Part shown: positions 13,396-23,149 of the stretch, piece by piece
How positions within the stretch are numbered: the stretch's first letter is position 1
How the letters are laid out: every line of letters begins with the position of its first letter
Assembly: GCF_963576615.1 (NCBI RefSeq)
Contig: NC_088708.1
Location: forward strand, 62,001 to 126,000
Length of the DNA: 64,000 nt
DNA from: Watersipora subatra
Taxonomy: Eukaryota > Bryozoa > Gymnolaemata > Cheilostomatida > Watersiporidae
Direction of reading: 5' to 3'
Program-made: the position numbers and the translations under genes
The notes under the pieces: model-generated
Databases searched by the model: none
What the model was told of the DNA's origin: nothing
The model's input: only the letters and a program-made list of their open reading frames with translations

Positions 13396-14280
13396 TTAAC
13401 AAAGAATTTCAACAATGTTTCCGGCTCAGGCAAAGGTGATTCGGAGCTATCTGAGCATAAGGTGGTTAAAGATTGAAGCAGACGGCTTATGGTTAAAGCT
13501 GACAGGCCTCAGTAAGGTTAAGCCGTGGTCACACGATGACTGAACCGGTTTGGTTTGGTTCGGAAGTTGCTTTACTTCGATTCGGCTAAGCCACATGTCA
13601 CACGGCATCCGAAGTCACTTTGCTTCCTAGTTACCATACGCATAGAGGCAGGACACTGTTTCATTGGTATTTTTTATGTATTTGAGCTAAATATGTCTAC
13701 AATTTGTAAACAACAAACTTTGAGGAACAATTATTATTAATTATAATTACGCAGCAGATTTATCAGAAGATCGTTCAGCTGCTCAAAATAAATCATTCGA
13801 TTCAAAGATTTTGCCAACCCTTCCCATCAACAAAATTATATTTTTTGTTAACATATGAATATTTATCTATGCTGAGTACATAACAAACGAAAACAGTCTT
13901 TATCATAGTACTGTGGTTTTACATAAGTAAATCAGTCAACGATTTTTCATCAGGATGAGTATGACACATTACATCTACTCTACACAAAAAAACCACAATC
14001 ATTCTCTTACATTTATGCAAAACTTAAGTGCAACATCTTATATTTATGCAACACAATCACAAGTCTGGGGGAGCCTTGTCATAAATTGCTTCGTGTTGTT
14101 TATTTAAGGAAATAAAAAGATCGCCCGATTTCTTTTTTAACTTTGCTCACACCCATGTAAGGAGAAATGTTATGCGTGCTTGCCAGAATTATAAAGGTTG
14201 ACTTGCAACAAAATTCACATTACCGTTATTTGATATGAAAAGATTCCCCATGTCTTACTCTGTTGTGTTGTGTTGTGTTG

Positions 14281-14432
14281 TGTTGTATAACTTGGTTATT
14301 CTATCGAGTCAAGGAATATGACTTCTAGAGAATACGAACTTCCGGTTGAGATTTGAAATAAAGTTGGCCGCACTATTCGCTCTTATTAATTATTGATCTA
14401 GATGCATCGCCCTTACTACCCATATTCACACA
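14281..14432 (+). repeat. 5' LTR of gypsy element 1
   Basis: 152 bp, starts TGTTGTATAACTTGG and ends CATATTCACACA (TG..CA). It differs from the 3' LTR at 7 positions by eye. It is preceded by TGTTG (14276-14280), repeated after the 3' LTR at 18963-18967 as a 5-bp target duplication. An AATAAA polyadenylation-type motif lies in its middle. TGGTGGCAGCGATG follows directly at 14433, a plausible tRNA primer-binding site. Confidence 0.9.
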
Positions 14433-14456
14433 TGGTGGCAGCGATGTATTTGTGAA

Positions 14457-15458
14457 ATGGGAGATGCAGAAGACGCCCAACAACCACAAACCGTTATCGT
14501 ACAACGAAATGCTCCTAGAATTGAGCCTCCTGGTAAAATCGTTCTTGATTGTGAACGTGAGTTTAACTTTAGACGTTTTAAGAGCAGGTGGCAATCATAT
14601 GACATTTTGTCTAGGCTTTCAGAAGAGAAGGAAGATTACCAGCGTGCTCTGCTATTATATACAATTGGTGACAATGCTGCTAGAGTAGTTGAAAATAGTG
14701 ATAAATACACAACAGACCAGTCACTCAACACTATATTAGATATTCTTGAACAGTATTGTATAGGCGACAGAAACATTGTGCATGAGCGTTACAAATTTAA
14801 CGTGCGAAATCAACTACCTAATGAGCCATTTGATGCTTTTTATGCTGACTTACGTTCGTTGGCAGACAAATGTGCATACAACTACTGTTCGACAACTACA
14901 GGGGGAGTTACTCCACTAGCCGAGATGTTGAGAGATTGTATAGTGCTAGGTATTGTAGATGACAATGTAAGAAAGAAACTAATTTCTCAAGGCAACAATT
15001 TGACACTAGCTGAAGCAGTTAGGGTTTGCAAAAGCAATGAGGTTACGTCGGCTGTCATGCAATCGGTGGCAAAAAGCGCAGGTCCTGGGGCAATAGATGC
15101 TGTAGTAAAAAGGTCAAGTATTGCATCACAAGGACAGAGGCCTAGCCAACCAACAAGACAAAGAGACTATAACCAACATACTTCACAAACACAACAGCAA
15201 CAGCCTCGAGTTGCTCTACTCAGCACCAACACATACCAAAGCCAATGCTATCGATGTGGGAAGCAATCTCATGCTAAAAGAGATTGTCCTGCTAAAGAGG
15301 CGAAATGCAGAAACTGTGGCAAGCTTGGTCACTGGCAGGCTATGTGTAGGAGTAGAACAATACATGAAGCTTCTGCAGAGATTGATCAGGAGTTTTTGTT
15401 TACTGGAGAACTCTGTAAAATTATCAAATTACTGAGAAGACCTGGATGGCTGAAGTAG
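14457..15458 (+). CDS. gag: gypsy element 1 Gag
   Basis: A 333-residue Gag-type protein that would package element RNA. The C-terminal third has two CCHC zinc knuckles, CYRCGKQSHAKRDC from residue 264 and CRNCGKLGHWQAMC from residue 284, preceded by a Gln/Thr/Ser-rich linker. The N-terminal part has the helical look of a retrotransposon capsid region but no motif I can name. The ATG at 14457 lies 25 bases after the 5' LTR and just past the primer-binding site. The frame closes at TAG 15456-15458, while the protease continues in another frame, so Gag-Pol needs a frameshift or the copy is damaged here. Confidence 0.85.
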   Translation: MGDAEDAQQPQTVIVQRNAPRIEPPGKIVLDCEREFNFRRFKSRWQSYDILSRLSEEKEDYQRALLLYTIGDNAARVVENSDKYTTDQSLNTILDILEQYCIGDRNIVHERYKFNVRNQLPNEPFDAFYADLRSLADKCAYNYCSTTTGGVTPLAEMLRDCIVLGIVDDNVRKKLISQGNNLTLAEAVRVCKSNEVTSAVMQSVAKSAGPGAIDAVVKRSSIASQGQRPSQPTRQRDYNQHTSQTQQQQPRVALLSTNTYQSQCYRCGKQSHAKRDCPAKEAKCRNCGKLGHWQAMCRSRTIHEASAEIDQEFLFTGELCKIIKLLRRPGWLK

Positions 15459-15645
15459 ATGTTAATGGAAATAAAACCAAATTCAAACTAGACACTGGTG
15501 CCGATGGTACCATTATTGGTGATCAAGAGGCATGACTAAAAGACCAACAACTGGAGAAATCACTTGTTACTTTACTAGGACCAGGTCGCAAACGACTTCC
15601 TGTTCTAGGTACCCTGAAGGCTCGGCTGACTTACAAGGAAGATCT
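15430..15645 (+). pseudogene. gypsy element 1 retropepsin, broken
   Basis: Overlapping the end of gag in another frame is a retropepsin start with the active-site motif FKLDTGADGTII. A TGA follows within about ten codons (near 15533), after which the same frame stays open to TAA near 15645; the family continuation then moves to the pol frame. The aspartic protease that would mature Gag-Pol is therefore interrupted by one nonsense codon and one frame change. Confidence 0.7.
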
Positions 15646-18534
15646 ATAACAGAAACAGCATACGTCATCAAAGACCAACCAGTTTCGCTTCTGAGTAGAC
15701 ATGCCTGTGAGAAGCTAGAGCTGGTCACTTGTCACATCAAAGACCAACTGGAAGTGACAAAGGAAATTCGAGCTGATTTTACAAATCTGTTTAGAGGGCT
15801 TGGACTTCTAAAAGGTTATTGTTACAAAATCTGTCTTCAACATGAGAGCAAACCAGTCTGTATATTCACACCAAGGAAGGTACCACTGCCTCTGAGAGAA
15901 AAAGCTAGACTAAAGCTTGAGGAGATGGTACACCAAGGAGTGATATCCCCTATGACTGAGGCCACTGACTGGTGCAGTGGCATGGTGCCAGTTTTAAAAC
16001 CTTCAGGCGAAGTACGAATCTGTGTGGACCTAACTGGCCTAAACAGAGCTGTTAGAAGAGAAATCTTTCTTATGCCAGCAGTTGATGATAGCATAGTTCT
16101 CTTAGGAAACAGCAAAGTATTCTCGAAACTTGAGGACAACAGTGGGTTTTGGCAGATATGTCTAGATGAAAGCTCCAAAAAGCTCACAACGTTTTTGACA
16201 CTGTTTGGCCGGTACTGTTATAACAGATTACCTTTTGGAATTTCCAGTGCTCTTGAAATATTCTCACGAGCCATGTCAGGGTTACTAACGGGCATATATA
16301 ATGTTATATGTCACATGGATGACATCTTAGTTCACGGTGCTGATGCCGAGAGTCATGACAGAACTCTGCGCTTGGTGTTAGCTAGGTTGGAACAGGCAGG
16401 GCTCACTCTCAATAAAGCAAAATGTGACATCGGCCAGACTTCTGTAAAGTTTCTTGGTCACATAATTGATGCTGGAGGAGTGAGCGCAGATCCTGCTAAG
16501 ATAAAGGCCATACAAGAGTATCCAGCGTCGACTAACAAGACTGAGCTAAGAAGATTAAATGGAATGCTCAATCAGCTAGCTCGCTTTATACCTCATCTTT
16601 CATCAATCAATTCACCAATGAGGGAATTGTTGAAAGAGAGCAAGACATGGGTCTGGGGACTCCCACAAGAAAAAGCTTTCCAGGAGATTAAAAAGGTCCT
16701 CACCTCAACAGCAGTCATGTCTCATTATGACTGTTCACTACAAACCATTGTAACTACTGATGCTAGTCAATACGGAATCGGGGCCACCATGTTCCAGATT
16801 CAAAAGGATGGAACAAGGAGGCCAGTTTATTATGCATTTACATCTCTGACTGACGTCAAAAGAAACTATGCAGTGATTGAGAAGGAGGCCCTCACGATGG
16901 CTTGGGCTTGTGACAAGTTAGATCAGTTCTTGAGAGGTCTAGTTTTTACTGTGGAAACTGACCACAAGCCGCTCGTTCAGCTTATGAATGTGAAAGACCT
17001 GGATCAGGTGCCAGCCAGAGTTTTGAGAATGCGTCTTAGATTGATGCGATATGCTCCCAAAGTTGAGTATGTTCAAGGCAGTCAGAATCATCTCTCTGAC
17101 GCTCTATCTAGGGCACCTGTTCAGGAACCTTCTGTTGTAGATCTTGCCTTTGTCTCAGAACTGAATATCTGTACTACACCTATAGTAATTGAAGATCCAC
17201 AGATTAGCAAGATCAAAGAAGCACAGTGTATTGACACTATCTGTCAGGAGGTTCTAAAGTCAATGAGACTAGGATGGTCCACTTACAAGACAGACGCCAA
17301 CACGGCGTTACACCCGTACTGGGACGAGAAGGGACACTTCCCGGAGGTTGATGGCTTACTGTTATATAATCAGCAGATTGTTATTTCCATCGAGATGCGG
17401 CTAGAGGTTTTGGATCAGATTCACCAGGCTCACCAGGGCATTACAAAATGTCTAGGAAGAGCCAGGAGATCTGTTTGGTGGCCAGGAATGTCAGCTCAGA
17501 TAAAAGAAATGGTACAAAGCTGCCGCCAATGCAAGATCAACTCACCCACTCCTGTTGAGCCTCTCAATCATTCAACGTTTCCTGGCAGTGCTTGGTCGAG
17601 ATTGGGAACAGACATATTTGAGTTTAAGAAACAACAATATCTATGAGTTGTAGGCTATTATAGTCGCTATATAGAGGTCAGGCGATTGGACTCAATGGGG
17701 ACTCTTACTGTCATAGACAAACTTAAGGCTATCTTTTCAGCGCATGGCATTCCACAAGTTATGATATCTGATAATGGTCCCCAGTTTAGCTCAAAAGAAT
17801 TTTATGAGTTCTCTCGTTTTTATGGCTTTCAGCATATTACTAGCTCTCCTCACTATCCTAAGTCAAACGGAGAAGCTGAGAGAGCTGTTGGCACTGTGAA
17901 GAGGATGTGGACAAAATCAGCAGATCCCTATTTGAGCTCAATGATCTACAAAGCTACACCCTTAGAGAATGGCTTTACTCCATCGGAACTCTTGATGGCC
18001 CGACTTCTCAGAACTACTCTGCCAATCCTTCCTGCTCAATCTTCTCTGCAGAGGGGCACTGAATCAGTAGTTGACAAAGAGAAGGAAAAAAGAGAAAGGA
18101 CCATGATGAACTACAATAAAAGACACAGAGCACACCAGTTACCGGAGCTCAAGCTTGGCTCATCAGTTTATGTTAGGGACATGAAACGGGAAGGCACAGT
18201 GCTAAGTAACAATGCTCCACGTTTTTACAATGTGCAGACTGCTAAGGGAACAATCAGAAGAAACAGGATTGCTCTGGTGTCTGTCCGGAAGGAGAGCCCC
18301 GAGGTGCTATCACCTAAAGCTTCTCCGCCGGGTCCTGAGAGTACAGAGGTGCCAGGTCCTATGATTAACATTGAGGCCGACTCTTCAGGACTGCAGGCAC
18401 CTGATCTGGATAGCGCAGAGGGCACGAGTTCTCATCTAACTCACTCCGCCAGTTATCCTAGATCAGGTAGGGGTTATGCTCTAGCTAGAGAGCGAAGAAT
18501 ACTTAAAAGACTAGAGGATTACCAGCTCTATTAA
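15532..18534 (+). pseudogene. pol: gypsy element 1 Pol (RT, RNase H, integrase) with internal stop
   Basis: Encodes reverse transcriptase, RNase H and integrase for copying and inserting the element. RT motifs include RICVDLTGLNRAV and HMDDILVHG (Asp263, Asp264). The first RT catalytic Asp, usually in a KLDANSGFWQI-type motif, reads KLEDNSGFWQI here, with Glu201 at that position and Asp one residue later, so activity is doubtful. RNase H has TTDASQYGIGA (Asp410). Integrase has an HHCC zinc domain (..HQGITK..CRQCK) and a DDE core with GTDIF, SDNGPQF and SNGEAE. An in-frame TGA at 17644-17646 splits the integrase; the same frame resumes and ends at 18534. The C-terminal 100 residues are Pro/Ser-rich. 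There is no clear ATG-led start, since the frame normally continues from protease. Confidence 0.88.
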
Positions 18535-18810
18535 TATGGACATGCATTTTAAAGACAATCAATGCTACTTGCTACCGACCACTTAACTTTCTTCAAAGAT
18601 AGCTGACTCTTAATACTCGAGGATAGCAATTAACACAATCTTAACTAAGACTCTCATTTTCCTGTTAACTTTAGTACTATTTGTTCAAGTTGTATACTTA
18701 CTTTATAAGCTTTCAAGTTGTATGCTTACTTTAGCCTCTGTATTTAGTTTTTCCTAAAAGTACTTGTGCAATTCATTTAGTTCAGATGGTTACCCGCTCA
18801 GAAAGGGGGA

Positions 18811-18962
18811 TGTTGTATAACTTGGTTATTCTATCGCGTCAAGGAATATGACTTCTAGGGAATACGAACTTCCGGTTGAGATCCGAAATAAAGTTGCCCG
18901 CACGATTCGCTCTTATTAATTATTGATCTAGACGCATCGCCCTTACTACCCATATTCACACA
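18811..18962 (+). repeat. 3' LTR of gypsy element 1
   Basis: 152 bp partner of 14281-14432, preceded by a purine-rich tract (AGAAAGGGGGA) and followed by the TGTTG duplication at 18963-18967. The sequence then continues the interrupted left arm of the surrounding inverted repeat. Confidence 0.9.
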
Positions 18963-19638
18963 TGTTGTAGGTGCAAAATATGTGGAAAGGTGATTACAAG
19001 CTCTTAAAAGCTAAAAAAACGAACAGAAAATTGCAGCCACACGAGACCGCCGTTGTTTGGATTCCCTTTCCAAAACGGCTCAATTGTGATGTAGTTGTGA
19101 GAGATGGTTTCTGTTTACACTTTCTTGCAACCTTATTCGTCGAAATATTTTCACAAATATACTTCACACATTCAATAAAACTATGTCTATTGTTCTTACG
19201 CGTCTGTTTTATTGTCATTGTAATGCTGTCACTTTTAGCACTGATATCTTATAACTTACCATAAAAATCGTTAAATTTTTTAACCTTAGCTCGAAGGAGT
19301 ACATATCATTGTCTGATAATCATGATGAGCCTGTTGGTCACCTGTGATAATCAAAAAATGCTGCAAAAATTATTTGCGAAGTGTTGGGTCACATGATCAG
19401 AGAACGACTTGACGATTGAATAATGCCGAAACAAAACTGTAAAGTAGCGAGCATCTATATTTGATACGGGGTCTTCGGTAAAACCTGAAGTGTTTGTCAT
19501 AAACTAGTGCTACGATAAGTTTTATATTGAGCTTTGTATTGGCCTTTCAATTCACATGAGAACATACGTGACAAGACGATAACCAAATTTCGTGGTTACG
19601 TCATCGAAATAAAGAGATTCCAATCTACGGCCGCTTTT

Positions 19639-19770
19639 CGTTTTTGAGCTTTTAAGAGCTTGTAATCACATTTCCACACATTTGGCACTTACAACACAAC
19701 AGAGTAAGACATGGTGAATCTTTTGATACCAAATAACTGTAATGTGAATTTTGTTGCAAGTCAACCTTTA
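19639..19770. repeat. Right arm of the inverted repeat that hosts gypsy element 1
   Basis: Read on the minus strand, this arm matches 14192-14280 joined directly to 18968-19025 with only scattered mismatches. It therefore preserves the layout before the gypsy insertion. The left arm also carries extra TGTTG units next to the insertion. Confidence 0.85.
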
Positions 19771-19925
19771 ACCAGCCAGTAAGAGCAAGGGTTCGGCCAC
19801 GAAATTTCGAGCAGGACCAAAATGGTTCGTTTCGGCCAGAAATGTCTTTGGCCGAACAGTTTACAGCTGACAGCGATGTCGTTTTCCGTCGTTTAGTTCG
19901 TTTCGGCTCTCGTGTGACCACCCCT

Positions 19926-20916
19926 TTATGCTGCAGAGGAAGATAGGAGAAAGGAGGCAAATCTATTTTTAACTTTGAGTTTTATGTATATACTAAACTA
20001 AAAGTAATAATTTTACTATACATGAATACATTTACTCATTAATAAAATTATTACCTTTTTGCTATCACCAATAATCGTTTCATAACTTTTCTGTCGTTTC
20101 ACTTAACTATAATATTTGCTTCAAAATTTCTTTGGCAGTTTTAGCTAGTAAAATCAAGTTTTAGCCCATGAAGTCAAGCAACCCATAATGGTTGTTCTGT
20201 TATTCTAGTCTACAGAAACAAAATTGACATGAAATTGTAGCTGATGGCTTATATTGGTTTTAATTTTATTTAAATAATTTCAATGGTCCAGTCACATCTC
20301 TAAGCTGATTGTTTTGTATTTAAGGATTTATCTTAGAAACAGTAGCTTTGATCAATGCACCTTGACTAGCACCTGCCTTTAACTAATTTACTACGAGTGA
20401 CATTGGCTAGCAACTGTCTCTAAGTTATGTACTCTTGTTGTTAGCTCCGTGTAAGTGGCTGGTATGCTGAGATATTTAACATACATACTCAAGTCTCTAA
20501 ATATTTTCATTATCATTAGATAACTATGTTTCTGATTAATTATTAATAAAATAAAATATACAAAATTGTTCTTACTACCCACACGCTAATCAATAAGGGA
20601 TATTTGTCTTTAACTGTATTTAATTGTAGCAGCCTAAGTTCTATAATTGTCTATATTATTAAAAATTGCTATTTGTCATATTGTTCCCAGTGGCTACAAT
20701 GTGACGATTTATAGTGCCCGAGGCTATGCTGTTACTAGTAATAGTAATAAAATATTAATTATTTTATTGGAAGAAGTTTACATGAATTTACATTTACATA
20801 AATCCAATTTTATGTATTTAGATAAAAATATTTAATTAAAATTTATTATCAAACTGGCTGATAATAACCTTTGTACTGACTCTCCAAGTGCCTCCTTTTA
20901 GTCATTTGAGCAGATA
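19926..20916. other. No feature recognised
   Basis: AT-rich sequence. Short open frames show no known domain, and I see no repeat shared with other parts of the window. Confidence 0.4.
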
Positions 20917-22460
20917 TACAGTGCACTCTCAGATTACGATTGTGATTCGTTCCAGGGTTGGCATTATATGGTGAAAAAATTGTATGTATGGGTATAGAAA
21001 CCACAAAATTTTATATAAGTGCTTTGCATATTAAAAATTACTAACAAAATAGTATGTTAATCTGAGTAATTATTATTAACTACAGTAACATTATTGTATT
21101 TAGTGTATTTATTGGTTATTATCTGCATTAAAATGTAACGTGTAAATGTACTGTGTAGTGCGTAGCGTGTAGAGAGTTCTTACCTTCAAGAAAAATGTAT
21201 GTATAACATAAACTTTGAATTCACTTTAAATAAATAAATTAAGCTTACTAAACACAAACTTAAAGCTAAGTTGTAGTATGTATTTTATCTATTTTACCGA
21301 ATTTCAACTTTTTATTACTAAAACTTTATTACTTATTAGTTTCTGGCTCAGTTTTTAATATAATTTTAGCTGGTCTCATGAAAACTTTTTTCAACTTAAT
21401 TCGACAAAAAAGCCCGAACCATGCTGCTTTCGTAACAAAGTGGATTTTTGTTAACAGGTTAAAGAAGTTGTCTGACCACTGAATCCTTTTTTTGAAGGAA
21501 CTGCAACTCCAGTTCTGTTGTTGGTTTTTAAGAGAAAATATTACTTTTTCACGCATAAGAATGGCTGAACTGAAAAAAATCAGTCATCCTGTCTCATTCA
21601 GGCGTTGTGAAAATGTTTTCAGAGAACATCATTGCGTTGCCTTTGTTATTTTGACGTATATAATAAGCACTGTGTCAAGTCAGCTAGTATCATTACCTAT
21701 GCACTCACAAATTACAGTTCATTGTAATGTCTAAAGTTGGCTGCCACCATTGAGGCCGCACATAAAACACATTAACCTTGTCGAAACACATTAAAATAGC
21801 TGTTATGCCATAATTACACTGCTTATTAAAACATACTCATGCTGCTCATGCACTGGAAACGATTTCTCTAAACGACGTCCACCTGTTTCCTTAATGGTGA
21901 CATTGTGGATGCTGACTCACACTTGCTTTTACATATATATACGCCAGTTTCAGATTAGCTAGACAGTAGCAGTTTTTAGTGCTGTGGACAGCATGTAACC
22001 CAGCACAGAAAGTTTTATTATCAATAGGTGAAAAATTTATAAGTGAGTGACGAGCAGGCCTACGGAAGCAAAAGGTCAGTTTTATTATATACTTATATGT
22101 ATTTTATTTGTCTAAATTGAATGATTTTTTTAATGGGATCTTCATGACAATTGCATAATGTTTGTTTACATTATTATGCTTTATATTGTAGTTTCATTGT
22201 GATGTGTACTCTTGTAGATTTCACGGTCTATTCTGGCTACCAGTAAAATAAACAGTCATGTCTACCAGAATACCATCAGCTCAGTTTAAACCACCGCAAA
22301 ACCTGCTGTCATCTTGATGCATGGCGTATTTGTTGAAAATCTTGTTGAATCCATATGGTGAAATAAGATTTGTATGGTGAGGTGAAAAAATCGTCAAGTT
22401 CCACTTCGTAAGGTGAAAAAATGGTTTATCAGGGTAATCATATCTTGAGGGTTCACTGTA
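20917..22460. mobile_element. TA-flanked DNA transposon, copy 1 (non-autonomous)
   Basis: The element is 20919-22458 (1540 bp), flanked by TA at 20917-20918 and 22459-22460. Left end CAGTGCACTCTCAG; the right end read in reverse is CAGTGAACCCTCAAG, each followed by a matching -AT-A-GATT block. TA targets and this style of terminus fit the Tc1/mariner/pogo group. The interior shares long stretches, such as CTTACCTTCAAG and GCATAAACTTTGAATTC types, with copy 2 at 37340-43505. No transposase frame is evident. Confidence 0.75.
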
Positions 22461-22614
22461 CTTCACATAATAAACAGCGAGTGAAACCAGCCATGTACAA
22501 GGCTGTAGAACCAGCCAATCATGAAGCTGCAGTAACAATGAGCTCCTGTTCCTTTATTCAATATCTAATAACTTCATCATGAATCACTGTTTGAATAACT
22601 CTTATTCAGCTCAG

Positions 22615-22711
22615 CCAATCAGGAGACAGATAACATTATTATAACCAGCTACAAGCTATAAAGAAGCCTGCAGTAGTAGTCAGAGCAGGTGACATACAGT
22701 ATAGCAGCAGG
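22615..22711 (+). promoter_or_regulatory. Core promoter and 5' non-coding exon of the ankyrin gene
   Basis: CCAAT at 22615-22619 lies 38 bases before a TATA box CTATAAAG (22656-22663). A transcript starting around 22685-22695 would reach a strong donor (CAG/GTAAGT) at 22711. The matching acceptor is TTTGCAG ending 23127, just upstream of the coding start, so the 5' UTR would be split by a 416-base intron. Confidence 0.55.
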
Positions 22712-23149
22712 TAAGTTAAGTTATATATTATATTAGCATCTGTTGATACTGTACTTACTGGGTATAATAGAGTAGATGATGAGAGGGACACTTAGTCAGT
22801 GTGATTATAATACAATTTTGACCTCCTCAGACTATCAGTCAACTCTACCCTGAGGTGACTCATAGAGTCTGCCATGTAGTGAGGTTAAGTTAAGGTCAGG
22901 AGACTCTAGTCTCATTCCTCAGTCATAATCAGACTAGCAAACACTTCCTACTACAGATATTTCATGTTTCTCAGCTCTGCCAGAGTATGACATCACTGGC
23001 CTCCTTTTTATACGCTGTAAATATCCAGGGTTCACCTGCAGCCACTCTGTTATGATTGGCAGCTTTCTAAGTCAGCAGTTGAGTCACATTTTGTACTTAT
23101 TTCTTTATCATATTTTACTGTTTGCAGCAGCTAATCGAGCGCAGTACAT

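Larger units (their letters stand above)
14281..18962 (+). mobile_element. Ty3/gypsy LTR retrotransposon, decayed
   Basis: A complete but broken element: 5' LTR, primer-binding site at 14433, gag, protease, reverse transcriptase, RNase H, integrase, purine tract AGAAAGGGGGA just before 18811, 3' LTR, and a 5-bp duplication TGTTG. Order PR-RT-RH-IN is that of Ty3/gypsy. Coding defects are a gag/protease frame change, an in-frame TGA and a frame change in protease, and an in-frame TGA in integrase. LTR divergence near 4.6 percent agrees with an insertion that is not recent. Confidence 0.92.
13524..19925. mobile_element. Putative DNA transposon with long internal inverted repeat, split by a gypsy element
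   Basis: GTGGTCACACGA near 13526 has a close reverse complement (TCGTGTGACCAC) ending near 19922, suggesting terminal inverted repeats. Inside, a segment of about 145 bp is present twice in opposite orientation: left arm 14192-14280 continuing at 18968-19025, right arm 19639-19770. The gypsy element at 14281-18962 interrupts the left arm. No transposase is visible. Segments 13396-14191, 19026-19638 and 19771-19925 hold no gene I recognise. The outer boundaries are uncertain; the internal inverted repeat is clear. Confidence 0.45.
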
